Source of the DNA: JACKAN01 sp964502735
GTDB taxonomy: Bacteria > Bdellovibrionota > Bdellovibrionia > Bdellovibrionales > UBA1609
NCBI GenBank assembly: GCA_964502735.1
Contig: CAZCYD010000042.1
Span: 1 to 26,774 of the forward strand
DNA length: 26,774 bases
Reading direction: 5' to 3'
Every line of letters starts with the position of its first letter. Within the stretch, counting starts at the first letter, position 1. Below, piece after piece: positions 16,601 through 24,460 of this stretch. Both the position numbers and the translations under genes were made by a program. The notes under the pieces were generated by a model that made no database searches, was not told the origin of the DNA, and saw only the letters and a list, made by a program, of their open reading frames with translations.

Positions 16601-17289
16601 TACTCTTGCAAAAGGAAAGTTCTCATCTAGACCTAAATGCCAATTCTAGAGGAGAAATCCCTACTATTTTGCTCCCCCTACACTCAGTTTTAGATCTTGT
16701 CGGCAGTCGAATTCTGGGTGGAATTTCTGATTTGCTCACTGAGGGGCAACTCATAGATCGAAATTATAAACCCTCAGATAAGAGTTTTTATTATAACGTA
16801 ATGAATATTATAGGAAATGGAAATCGCAAACTGGGAGAAGCTCTATATACTGAAACATGCAAAATTAAATTGAATGAGGAAAAATCTGGAGCGGCGGAAT
16901 ACTCCTTAAATACGAGTGCGTATTATTTTGGCACCGGATACGACTGTATAGAGCCCTGGTTGATAGGTCTTTTATTATTAAGAAGAATTTATCCTCACGA
17001 TGACAAACGAAAACAGGCCGAATGGACGAGCCGAGTAATTTCTCATATCAATGGGGCTATACCTCTTTCCAGTTTGTTAAGTTTTATTGGAAGGGAAAAC
17101 TTTAGCTTTTTTGTCAAAATTAATGGGTTCCGGGAAGGGGACGAAGATGGTGATCTCGAATATTTTTCGAATACAGCCGGAGACCCTGATGAACACTTCA
17201 CTCGAGCCGGTGGAATTTTAAGTTTGTACTCCAAAGAAACAGGAATTATACCCACTGAAATACAAAGAAGTTTGGGGAGTTTCAGATGA
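13669..17289 (+). CDS. Large exported protein of unknown family, coupled to a subtilase
   Basis: A 1206-residue protein that I do not recognise. It starts at TTG (13669-13671) with AGGGG about nine bases upstream; the next in-frame ATG is beyond the signal segment. Residues 15-36 form a hydrophobic export signal ending SVQA-SSLA. At 139-182 a stretch with YRLAMSRYTHAMLMRTALMR and then LGYYVPAPQFYTQLKVSF faintly recalls CotH-type folds, but this is weak. Residues near 485-560 and 620-730 contain aromatic, alternating strands (ISGQIGYFATMDGLVNYIP, IQVFFRDFDIYGFGAQLDI) that could be barrel or beta-sandwich. The C-terminal third includes YYFGTGYDCIEPWLIG and hydrophobic LLLLRRIYPH. Its stop overlaps the subtilase ATG by four bases, and the subtilase ribosome site lies inside this gene, so the two are translationally coupled. 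It could be a substrate, chaperone, inhibitor or surface platform for the protease; none is shown. Confidence 0.85.
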   Translation: MKDSVINGAKEPLEYLLKLTIIKIAVITSAISVQASSLAIPRNTNTMGRPASDLIYKNQILDPGEAAALGELNREQLSQLHPKNSKLWQNKRYEVRDSQPLIILNNKSLQYPSSALVQFMDHDSHMNSTYFARVRDPQNPMQTYRLAMSRYTHAMLMRTALMRKLGYYVPAPQFYTQLKVSFNSLSQIESFLERAAQYTGSNLDFRNWVRVDRENLSITLSHATLEYTLPEYYNYQWGHAIRSTNEGYIATLIELFNKERAYRALIVPMVLADIPESLNRFAPTACEIINGNVVLTHHSADSFKGATREDILWVLHLLSELDQHDFEEIIEFSNFPQFNSEGKKTGFSQLAYTTLIHRVHSLFECFEIKTSKTPQKPPLLFDKGLVVQGKVQVELIKNSPIRYGHGDRESPFREGDFLRYLRVESVSTGIKNLLAEANKKLVLQGVNDLAKKRALDIQNKIRDHIKEKPNEIMYMPVESWGGFIGSVGLDAGRHITTGTYYDSQAPIQLVDTIKISGQIGYFATMDGLVNYIPSAGANARIERSYAHVRPITSIEEGTHEPLKNLIVSRFMNELGKNLVLDWNKELECASHAENWLKENPNSSIENLPECLHPLDAFFKDFREGEVLTITDSISFGPWLSVSSALDVLMGIQPINFINNMSFSLDAQKTALWQTSLVRTQKGIQVFFRDFDIYGFGAQLDINYFMNLLRWRMQKNNAKIISKTWVLDYDPNISGMIDDRLDITSSEESRESVDEHYRYRERLSSSIKSVLMNNNSELLSMWFKDRKFKIKHNLDNKEQHLKLLSYRHKSFSEGHNVRITWPENPFYPELNPDDEKVEVYSYRKGELKGWDWFGLLGDSLDGLLERRGFLSTPGDPNPANTLFGNARWNLITTEMDLSHDERAYKPVANIQNFWGGWNLSRNDFLKILKEINKKFEDANIGSNRIIFEEDFRHVKKIRYYKITSTLAFNDVAIDKIHNLLLQKESSHLDLNANSRGEIPTILLPLHSVLDLVGSRILGGISDLLTEGQLIDRNYKPSDKSFYYNVMNIIGNGNRKLGEALYTETCKIKLNEEKSGAAEYSLNTSAYYFGTGYDCIEPWLIGLLLLRRIYPHDDKRKQAEWTSRVISHINGAIPLSSLLSFIGRENFSFFVKINGFREGDEDGDLEYFSNTAGDPDEHFTRAGGILSLYSKETGIIPTEIQRSLGSFR

Positions 17290-20200
17290 AAATAACAGCC
17301 TATACTCTTACCTTCTTTTTATCGGCTTTTCATTTTACGACCCTAGGCTTTTCTAGCCAAGGATCTGAAACCCTATCGGACCCTTATGAGTATGATCAAT
17401 GGGGGTTGAAGAACTCCTGCCAAGTCAAAAGTTTAGAATTGGACTTCCAGACAAATCTTTTTTTGCCAGTACCCAATGACAGGCCTCTTAATGATATAAA
17501 TTTCCCTCCTCCATTTCTGGGTTCGAAAAAAATACGAGTTGCCGTTTTAGATACTGGAATAGAAAAAAATCACCCTGATCTCGCCGCAAATATTGTTCAC
17601 AACAAACCTGAATGCGAGGCCTTAGCAAAGTTTGAAAAGTGTCTGATGTGTGATCACGATAACACCCTTTCCTGTAGAAGAAACAAGCTTAGAGAGTGTG
17701 AAAAAATTTGGATGGATATTAACAACCCTGAGGTTGACTTAGACGGCAATGGCTACCCTCTAGACTGCAACGGTTGGTCAATTTTAGGCTCTGAAGAAAA
17801 TCAAACTCGAACCCCTAACCCCGTATCTCAAATTTTGGGACGCCCAGACTTTGGCGACAATAAAGGGCACGGCACACATATTGCTGGAATTATCGGAGCC
17901 GTAAGCCGTAATGGAGTGGGAATTCGCGGCTGCTCAGACAATGTTGAAATTTTACCAGTACAAGTTTTAACTCAAGGCTCACGGGAACCCATCAAGCCCC
18001 TATCCTGGAACTTAGACCCAAAAGAACCTCACGACCCTAAGGACAGACGTCCAATGAGTAACTTGGGAGACTTTGTAGCCAGAGGAATTTACTACGCTAT
18101 TCACTCCAAGACTGACATTATAAATCTCTCACTAGGGTGGCCTCAATCTGTAGACTCTGATTTACTAAGACAAGCCATTGAGGAGGCTCAAAAACGTGGA
18201 ATTATAATCGTAGCTGCCGCTGGAAATGACTCCACCGATGCTCTTTTACGACCTTGCACTTACAAAAATGTAATTTGTGTAGGGTCCCACAATCCCGATG
18301 GGGCCATTTCATATTTTTCAAATTACGGCCCCGGTGTTGACCTTTTTGCCCCAGGCTTAGATATCTTGAGCACTTGGCCGTCAAAGATAAGACCTCAGCG
18401 TTTCCGAGATTTTGTCTCTTCTCAATTTATAGAGGGCAACTACGAAAGGTTGCACGGCAGTTCACAAGCTACAGCTTTTGTCAGTTGCGCAGTTGCAGAA
18501 CTACTCGCTCGCAAAATACCTTCTAGTGAAATTTACCCTAGACTGATCTTGGGTAGTCGCCCCCCACAACAACCTGTAAAGGTTTTGGAGGCAAACCCCC
18601 ACGAAGAAATACTTTCTTGTCAACCCGCCCAGATTGTTAAACCACTTTATGATAAATTTGGTTATGGGGGTCTTTTAGATATTCAATCCTCTATTAACAC
18701 AATTCCTCGCCCACTAATTCTTCCCGAATCTAAAGAGGAAATTCATGTAAATTGGGATCGTCGATCTGCAAAACTACGATTAAAAGTGCCTCTTAAAAAC
18801 TTTTGGCTGACATCAAATAAAGAAATAAATCTGAAAGTTAAACACGTCAAAGATCACCCTCAGTCAATCAGACCCAATATCAAACGAGTCTATCTTGAGG
18901 GAGGTTCTTTAAATTGGAGAACCTCAGAAGTTAAGAACCTCATTATTGATTTAGAAATTGAAGACCATAAACTTCCAGAAAAATCGAGAATACCTAGTGA
19001 GTTCCAGATTGAAATCACTCCAAAAATAGCTAACGCCTCTATCTCTTTTCGTATCCCAGTAGTCATTACTGTTCCCGTTGATCCAGACAACTTGGATAAG
19101 GACGCAATAAAAATTCCCATTGCTGAGCGTCCGGGTTTTCCCTCCGCATGGACACCTCTCGATCACATCTTGGACTCTCGTCCCTCGCATATGGAGTACT
19201 GGCTGACACAAAAAACAGAAAGCTCTTGGACATTTCACATTATGTCACAGAGTCGCCCAGGTGAGATTCACGACCCGACACTCCCCTATTTTTTGCGCGC
19301 CTCAACAGCTCCACTAACTCCATGGTTAATAAAGGGGCGACTCCTTGAGTTTTATACCCGACATGACTTAGATGGAGATGGAAAAAGTGAGTACATTATC
19401 TTTATGCAAGATGACTGGAGTCAACTTCCCCATCAAAGGGGACCCAACCCCACTCGAATCTATATATTTAATCACAATCTTGAGTTTATTAGAGAAATTA
19501 ACTACGATGGACATAAAGCTCCTATGCCCTATAATATTTCTCTGCACATTCAATGGATGCAATTCAACGACGCCAAGATTCCCGCTTGGGTGGGTTATGG
19601 CCAAGATCCTAACAAAAAAGCTAACCTCAGAGATGCTTGGAAAAATAGAAACTTAAGCAAAGAGTATCACTTTTGGGAAAACCCCGAAGTCAGATTTTAC
19701 TATTTGGACTACGAAGGCTCCCTACATACAGTCAAAGGCTATGATGGTTATAAGGTTGCCGATATGCTGGCTCCAACTCAGGATGAAATTGAATCGGGCA
19801 CGATCCCTGTTTTATTAATCAAATTGAGAGGTACGCAGTCGAAACCCTCTTACCTGGTCGACTTTGCCACTGCAAAAATTAAAAATGGTGAACTTTTTGA
19901 TTTTGTTAAACTGGAATGGAACCCTGAAGAACTCAGCTATCGCAACTTATTAGACACTAAAGTTGACTACAGCTTTGACCTCTCCATGAGCCGCAGTCTT
20001 TACAGTGGAACTTTTTGGTTTTATCCAGGTCGCCCCAAGCATATGCGCGTCACTCTTTTTGACAATCAGAATTATATCTACGACAAACAAATACCACCCT
20101 TACGAGGAGCGGAAGACTCTGTGTTACAAGCTCGCTATGCCTACTCCTCTAAAGATATGGCCAGTACCTTTGTTCTGACAAATTCTGAGCTTCAGTACCA

Positions 20201-20555
20201 CGAGTTAAATATGGAGCAAAGTGCCTATACAAGTTTACGCCGCTACACTTTTATTCCCGATCTAGTTGTTGAAAACTACAATTTTCCCTTTTTTGTCTTT
20301 GATAGCAATAAAAATGAGGCCATTCCCACCATATTTACCAACGAAGGATCTCAGTTTAATAAGGGGATTAGATTTATTGTTCCCCACTATGAAGACAACA
20401 AACTCCTTGAACTGACGAGTCCAGCTAAACTTCGCTTTCAATCCGGTAAAGGTTGCGAACCCATTGATCAGCCCTTTTGGTCAGGCCAAGGCTCACCTCC
20501 ATTTCTTGACTTTAGATGTCGAGATCATATTATTCGCTACCCACTTAGTTATTAG
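17286..20555 (+). CDS. Secreted subtilisin-family (S8) serine protease with long C-terminal region
   Basis: A 1089-residue exported protease. After a signal peptide (1 to about 21) and a short pro-region, the S8 catalytic domain (about 80-480) shows the full triad: D89 in VAVLDTGI, H195 in GHGTHIAG, and S393 in HGSSQATAF, plus the oxyanion N314 in AAAGNDS. The usual GTSMA around the serine is GSSQA here. A cysteine-rich insert (C110, C119, C122, C130, C138) lies between the Asp and His motifs. The 600-residue C-terminal part is beta-rich. It contains a calcium-loop-like DLDGDGKSE (694-702) of the FG-GAP/propeller kind, and may bind surface glycans or proteins. The ATG overlaps the upstream stop by four bases and is preceded by GGGGAG. 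The target is unknown; function with the upstream partner is likely. Confidence 0.92.
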   Translation: MKITAYTLTFFLSAFHFTTLGFSSQGSETLSDPYEYDQWGLKNSCQVKSLELDFQTNLFLPVPNDRPLNDINFPPPFLGSKKIRVAVLDTGIEKNHPDLAANIVHNKPECEALAKFEKCLMCDHDNTLSCRRNKLRECEKIWMDINNPEVDLDGNGYPLDCNGWSILGSEENQTRTPNPVSQILGRPDFGDNKGHGTHIAGIIGAVSRNGVGIRGCSDNVEILPVQVLTQGSREPIKPLSWNLDPKEPHDPKDRRPMSNLGDFVARGIYYAIHSKTDIINLSLGWPQSVDSDLLRQAIEEAQKRGIIIVAAAGNDSTDALLRPCTYKNVICVGSHNPDGAISYFSNYGPGVDLFAPGLDILSTWPSKIRPQRFRDFVSSQFIEGNYERLHGSSQATAFVSCAVAELLARKIPSSEIYPRLILGSRPPQQPVKVLEANPHEEILSCQPAQIVKPLYDKFGYGGLLDIQSSINTIPRPLILPESKEEIHVNWDRRSAKLRLKVPLKNFWLTSNKEINLKVKHVKDHPQSIRPNIKRVYLEGGSLNWRTSEVKNLIIDLEIEDHKLPEKSRIPSEFQIEITPKIANASISFRIPVVITVPVDPDNLDKDAIKIPIAERPGFPSAWTPLDHILDSRPSHMEYWLTQKTESSWTFHIMSQSRPGEIHDPTLPYFLRASTAPLTPWLIKGRLLEFYTRHDLDGDGKSEYIIFMQDDWSQLPHQRGPNPTRIYIFNHNLEFIREINYDGHKAPMPYNISLHIQWMQFNDAKIPAWVGYGQDPNKKANLRDAWKNRNLSKEYHFWENPEVRFYYLDYEGSLHTVKGYDGYKVADMLAPTQDEIESGTIPVLLIKLRGTQSKPSYLVDFATAKIKNGELFDFVKLEWNPEELSYRNLLDTKVDYSFDLSMSRSLYSGTFWFYPGRPKHMRVTLFDNQNYIYDKQIPPLRGAEDSVLQARYAYSSKDMASTFVLTNSELQYHELNMEQSAYTSLRRYTFIPDLVVENYNFPFFVFDSNKNEAIPTIFTNEGSQFNKGIRFIVPHYEDNKLLELTSPAKLRFQSGKGCEPIDQPFWSGQGSPPFLDFRCRDHIIRYPLSY

Positions 20556-20682
20556 ATTTGTCTTTTTATAAACTCTATATATAGCGCGGTGTTCGTTATG
20601 ATTTTTTTACAAACAACCGCCCACACATTGATTATTAAAATTATCAGGGTATCCACATAGATGGGATTAAACCAAAAATAAT

Positions 20683-20689
20683 AGGAGGG
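20683..20689 (+). promoter_or_regulatory. Strong Shine-Dalgarno site of the poly-Gly lipoprotein
   Basis: AGGAGGG, three bases before the ATG at 20693. It is among the strongest ribosome sites in the window, where many genes have weak or none, which suggests high expression. Confidence 0.75.
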
Positions 20690-20692
20690 TCC

Positions 20693-21610
20693 ATGAAGAT
20701 CAATACTTTAGTTAAATCATTAGGTCTACCACTTTTAGTGGCAAATATTGTGAGCTGCGGTGGCGGTGGCGGTGGTGGTGGTGGCAACCATATTGTTTAC
20801 TACCCTTACGAAAATGTTTATGGAGATGTCTGCACTGGCAAGTTTGATCCCACACCTGGCTGTACCTTTAATAGAGACGATGGATCGCGAGTTATTGTTT
20901 CTCAATCTGCTGATTACAATCTTTTTGGTGGAAAGGACGGAGATCTCTACCGAGTAGAGTTTGACGGTAATGGCTACGGAGATGTTTACGAAGTTATAGG
21001 AGGAGTTTACTATTATCTTGAAACTCGTCACGCCAGTTCATTTTCTGGTTGGCAAGGAGGATCTACCATTGGCGTAGGAACGACGGGTCTTTTTTGGGAA
21101 AATGTGGCCTTTGGAGATTACTATCTAGACTCAAAAGGTGTACTATACTCAGCCAATGTCCATGAGTCTAACTTCTACGAAGCTATCAATAACCAAACTG
21201 CAGGGATGACAGCTAACACTGATATTGCAGCTATAAATGAAGACCTTAACAGAGAGCTTGTTGCCAAAGCGGCCAGCAATCTTGTAGAAAAATATGGTTT
21301 TCAAGAAAGTAAAGCTCAAGCTGTAGCTAGTCAACTTAATCGGTTTGCTGTGGGACTCAATAACCGCGGCTACAGCGCTCCTGAAGATATTAAGAGCACT
21401 TTCCAAGCGACTTTTGGTGTGGACTACGGCTCTGCAGTGGCCGCTGTTGAAGATTTGCTTCTTCGCCGAAAGCCTGAAGCCATAAGAGAGCTGCAAAATC
21501 GTTCAGCAGCAGCTCTGGGCCTACAGCCTCGTATGGCTAAACAATTTATTAAAGACAGCTACGAAAAAGCCCTAGCTGACTTTGGTTACACTGGCTCACT
21601 AGACTGGTAA
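20693..21610 (+). CDS. Lipoprotein with nine-glycine linker, unknown family
   Basis: A 305-residue predicted lipoprotein: signal peptide with hydrophobic core LGLPLLVANI, lipobox IVSC (C22), then nine consecutive glycines (23-31) as a flexible tether. The first half of the mature part is beta-rich with acidic, glycine-containing turns (GGKDGDLYRVEFDGNGYGDV). The second half (about 185-300) is helical with many alanines (LNRELVAKAASNLVEKYGF, SAVAAVEDLLLRRKPEAI). I recognise no family. The start is well supported by AGGAGGG (20683-20689). It lies 137 bases after the subtilase in the same direction, so it may be transcribed separately or as a third gene. A strong hairpin follows its stop. The residues after the lipid Cys do not include an Asp retention signal, so outer-membrane sorting is plausible. 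Confidence 0.8.
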   Translation: MKINTLVKSLGLPLLVANIVSCGGGGGGGGGNHIVYYPYENVYGDVCTGKFDPTPGCTFNRDDGSRVIVSQSADYNLFGGKDGDLYRVEFDGNGYGDVYEVIGGVYYYLETRHASSFSGWQGGSTIGVGTTGLFWENVAFGDYYLDSKGVLYSANVHESNFYEAINNQTAGMTANTDIAAINEDLNRELVAKAASNLVEKYGFQESKAQAVASQLNRFAVGLNNRGYSAPEDIKSTFQATFGVDYGSAVAAVEDLLLRRKPEAIRELQNRSAAALGLQPRMAKQFIKDSYEKALADFGYTGSLDW

Positions 21611-21623
21611 AACCCTATTACGC

Positions 21624-21660
21624 TATGAGTCCCGATGAATCTAAAACATCGGGACTCATA
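21624..21660. terminator. 14-bp perfect hairpin after the lipoprotein gene
   Basis: TATGAGTCCCGATG (21624-21637) pairs exactly with CATCGGGACTCATA (21647-21660) across a nine-base loop. It begins 14 bases after the stop at 21610. There is no T-run directly after the stem on either strand, so it is either an atypical terminator or a 3' mRNA-protecting structure. The next gene to the right is convergent, so it could act on both strands. Confidence 0.6.
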
Positions 21661-21761
21661 TATGCACCAACTTAAGATTATTCTTGAATGATAACAATGA
21701 TAACATTTTCTCTGCGGATTTTGGTTATAATAGACACAATCTAAGTCAGTTAATTATGAAA

Positions 21762-22775
21762 TTATTTTTGCTTGAGGTTAATTAACTTTTTTACGACCCC
21801 CATACAAACACCTAAGTAATATGCAAAATGAGTAAAAAAGAAGACAAATAACAGTAGCGGTGTTTTTTCTAAGGACTTAAATTTAAAACATAAAGCTAAG
21901 GATTGAAGAGATAAAACTATTAAGTAAACAACTAACAAAAAATAAAACAATTCCACGTAGTATAAGAAGAAAATCAAAGAGGTCAATACTGCGAATAGAG
22001 GCAAATAGCCATGAAAACTTAAACTCATGGGATATTTGCAAAAAACTTTAAATCTTCCTTCGCCAAACCTTAACATCCGTTTGAACCAACCCTCAATAGT
22101 TGTATCTGTAAAATGAGCCACTGCGGGGCTCTCCGCCCAAATTAGTTTGTAGCCCGCTCTATTGAGTCGAATTCCCATATCCACATCCTCGCAAACCTTT
22201 GCAAACCTGGGATCAAAGTTTCCAACGCCTAGGATTTTTTTTCTGTCAAAAATGACATTGCTCGTCGGTAGATGCTCCAAATAGCGTCCCGAACCTTTTA
22301 TCTCCCCTTGAGGGGAGCCAAAATGACCAAAAAACGACTTCAGCATAAGACTTAAAAGAAAGTCAGCCCCCTTTTCCTTCGGATCAGAGGGAATACATGC
22401 TGGAGCTCCCATACCTGCAATTTGGTGATCTTGAGACTTTGCGCGCTCAAATCGTTCAGCCATCTCGCTTAGCCAAGATTTTCCAGGTAAACAGTCTGAA
22501 TCTAAAAACAAGACAAATTGCGCCTCAGTTGATTTTACTCCCATAGCCCTAGCGAGCCCAACGTTATTCTCTTCAGAATTCAAATACTTAATTTTTATAA
22601 TCGGATTGTCTTTTTCAAAAGATAGAACAATAGGTTTTGCACTCAACGCAGGATCGTTATCAACAACCACAATTTCCCACTTGAATTGAGCACTTTCCTG
22701 TGACACCAAGGCCTGCAAGCTTCTTTTTAGATTCGCCTCTTCTTTGTAGGCTATGACAATAATGGCAAATCTCAT
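21762..22775 (-). CDS. GT2-family membrane glycosyltransferase
   Basis: A 337-residue GT-A glycosyltransferase. N-terminal FAIIVIAYKEEANLKRSL (3-20) and IVVVDND (35-41) are the nucleotide-binding start of GT2 enzymes; the metal-binding DxD is LDSD (D92, D94). The acidic pair E196-D197 in CEDVDMGIRL and FGEGRFK near 238-243 occupy the catalytic-base and acceptor region. Three hydrophobic segments (about 256-280, 281-297 and 306-325) anchor the C-terminus in the inner membrane. This layout fits enzymes that add sugars to lipid-linked surface glycans. It is divergent from another GT2 gene at 22865 with an 89-base gap. Confidence 0.88.
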   Translation of the reverse strand: MRFAIIVIAYKEEANLKRSLQALVSQESAQFKWEIVVVDNDPALSAKPIVLSFEKDNPIIKIKYLNSEENNVGLARAMGVKSTEAQFVLFLDSDCLPGKSWLSEMAERFERAKSQDHQIAGMGAPACIPSDPKEKGADFLLSLMLKSFFGHFGSPQGEIKGSGRYLEHLPTSNVIFDRKKILGVGNFDPRFAKVCEDVDMGIRLNRAGYKLIWAESPAVAHFTDTTIEGWFKRMLRFGEGRFKVFCKYPMSLSFHGYLPLFAVLTSLIFFLYYVELFYFLLVVYLIVLSLQSLALCFKFKSLEKTPLLLFVFFFTHFAYYLGVCMGVVKKLINLKQK

Positions 22776-22864
22776 TTTAAATAATCACCTCTGTTTAAAC
22801 TTAATATATCCTGGTTGACTAATTCTAGTTGATAGCACACTTATTTTCGTGCATACAATAAGCT

Positions 22865-23605
22865 ATGCACTTTTCTCTAGTTATCCCCTGTTATAATGAA
22901 GAACTCGCCATACCTTCAATGGCCAAAAGACTCTCTGAACTGCTAAATGTTGCAAAGAGCATTTCTCCAAATTTTTTAAAGTTAGACATACATATTGTTG
23001 ACGATGGCTCTCAAGATAAAACCCCAGATCTACTAAATCAACTTGATATTGAAGGCTTATTTATTCACACCTCTACTGCTCGACTAGGCTACGGAGGTGC
23101 CATAAAACTGGGAATTGAAAAGAGTCGCGGCCACCATATTGCTATTCTTGATATGGATGACACCTACAACCCACTAGATCTCATTAAACTTTGGGAAAAT
23201 CTAAATCAAACTGATTCTTCAATGGTTGTGGGAAATCGATTTACAAACCTGTCCCAAATGCCCAAGCTTAGATCTTTTGGCAATGGCCTATACATAAAAC
23301 TATTGCGCGTACTTACTCAACACCCCATTCAAGATCCCTGTTCAGGAATTAGAATTTTCTCGAGAGAGGTGTTCAGCCCTTTTTTTCAAGACCTCCCAAA
23401 TGACCTTAGTTTTGCCTTAGCTTTAACTACTCTGAGCTTAACAAAGGGGTTTGCGCTAACAGAAGTGCCCGTCACGTATAATCACCGTCTAGGTGAGTCT
23501 AAATTAAATGAAATCAAAGATGGAATAGGCTTCCTTCACACGATCTTTAAGTACAGAAAAAAAGAGTTTTTTCCACGTTCGATTTCTTCAAATTCTGTGA
23601 ACTGA
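22865..23605 (+). CDS. GT2-family glycosyltransferase (DPM1/undecaprenyl-phosphate type)
   Basis: A 246-residue soluble or peripheral GT2 enzyme. It opens FSLVIPCYNEELAIP, has IVDDGSQDKTPDLL (44-57), LGYGGAIKLGIEKSRG (74-89) and the metal site LDMDDTY (D96, D98, D99), then NRFTNLSQMP and DPCSGIRIFSREVF. These are the marks of the dolichol-phosphate-mannose synthase-like subgroup that transfers a sugar to polyprenyl phosphate. Unlike many relatives it has no C-terminal membrane helices. No clear Shine-Dalgarno site is visible before the ATG. The last 18 bases overlap the 3' end of the convergent GT2 gene. Its likely job is to supply a lipid-linked sugar to the neighbouring polysaccharide genes. 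Confidence 0.88.
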   Translation: MHFSLVIPCYNEELAIPSMAKRLSELLNVAKSISPNFLKLDIHIVDDGSQDKTPDLLNQLDIEGLFIHTSTARLGYGGAIKLGIEKSRGHHIAILDMDDTYNPLDLIKLWENLNQTDSSMVVGNRFTNLSQMPKLRSFGNGLYIKLLRVLTQHPIQDPCSGIRIFSREVFSPFFQDLPNDLSFALALTTLSLTKGFALTEVPVTYNHRLGESKLNEIKDGIGFLHTIFKYRKKEFFPRSISSNSVN

Positions 23606-24460
23606 CTTACTTGGTCTCCACAAATGTGTGGGAAACCTACTCAAAAATTTTCCCGAAATGAGGGAAGCTACATATAGAGCACAACTCAACAGGAGCAAGG
23701 GATGTTCAATATAACTCCAAAAGCTCGGCTGAAGCTGGGTGTTTACGTGCCTTCTCCTTTTTTTAAAGTATGACCTCAAAGTGCAAAAGCCTGAAGCTCT
23801 CCCATGAAAGAAGGCCGTTCTTATTAAATTCCAATAATTTTTTTCTGAGTCATGAAAGACTGAGATATTCTCATTGATGACGACCTCAGTAGCCCTTTCT
23901 TGTAACTGCTTAGCAAAATATTTTTCTTCTGCAGCTCCTTTTGAATTGGGGTCGAATCTAGCCCCCCCAATCGCATCTCTCGGAACAATCACCAATCCAC
24001 CAAGGAACTGCGGAGTTTCATCCAAACTATGAGTTTTCACCAACCATAAATTAGAAATTGCGTTGTAGGCTTTTTGAGGGGAGCTCATGGCTGCTTCTGA
24101 CAAGTAAAATCCACAACTAGCTCTTGGTTCATTCTTCTGTATTATTAATTGGATATTGTTAAAAAAACCTCTCGGAAGATAAATATCATCATCTAAAAAA
24201 AGTATATATTTTCCCCTGGCCAGAGTTATTCCCAAATTTCTTGAATGATTAGCTCCAAAAAGTGAATTAAAATAAAAACCGTAATTGCTGCCACAGTTTT
24301 CAACTGTTTTCTTAAATTCGGGCGACTCCACATGACTAATCACGATCACTTCAAACTTTAATAAACAGCTTAATGAGTCCGATTGAATAGATCTTAAGAG
24401 TCTATCCAATAACTCTTCCCGTCCTATCGTGGGAATAACAATAGATAAATCCCACATCAT
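23588..24460 (-). CDS. GT2-family glycosyltransferase
   Basis: A 290-residue GT-A glycosyltransferase. N-terminal LSIVIPTIGREELLDRLLRS, the GANHSRNLGI segment (69-78) and the metal-binding LFLDDD (D90-D92) define GT2. The second half has FLGGLVIVPRDAIGG, AAEEKYFAKQL (the catalytic-region acidic pair) and HGRASGF, with a hydrophobic segment at about 258-276 that may bind the membrane. It is the last of three genes read right to left: its ATG overlaps the stop of the UDP-glucose dehydrogenase family gene as ATGA. Its end overlaps the opposite-strand GT2 gene by 18 bases. Sugar specificity is unknown. Confidence 0.88.
   Translation of the reverse strand: MMWDLSIVIPTIGREELLDRLLRSIQSDSLSCLLKFEVIVISHVESPEFKKTVENCGSNYGFYFNSLFGANHSRNLGITLARGKYILFLDDDIYLPRGFFNNIQLIIQKNEPRASCGFYLSEAAMSSPQKAYNAISNLWLVKTHSLDETPQFLGGLVIVPRDAIGGARFDPNSKGAAEEKYFAKQLQERATEVVINENISVFHDSEKNYWNLIRTAFFHGRASGFCTLRSYFKKRRRHVNTQLQPSFWSYIEHPLLLLSCALYVASLISGKFLSRFPTHLWRPSKSVHRI

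Noticed and set aside
21726..21731. Perfect TATAAT on the plus strand
   Set aside because: No -35 match at the right spacing, and the only gene downstream on that side is on the opposite strand. An antisense RNA cannot be excluded but nothing supports it.
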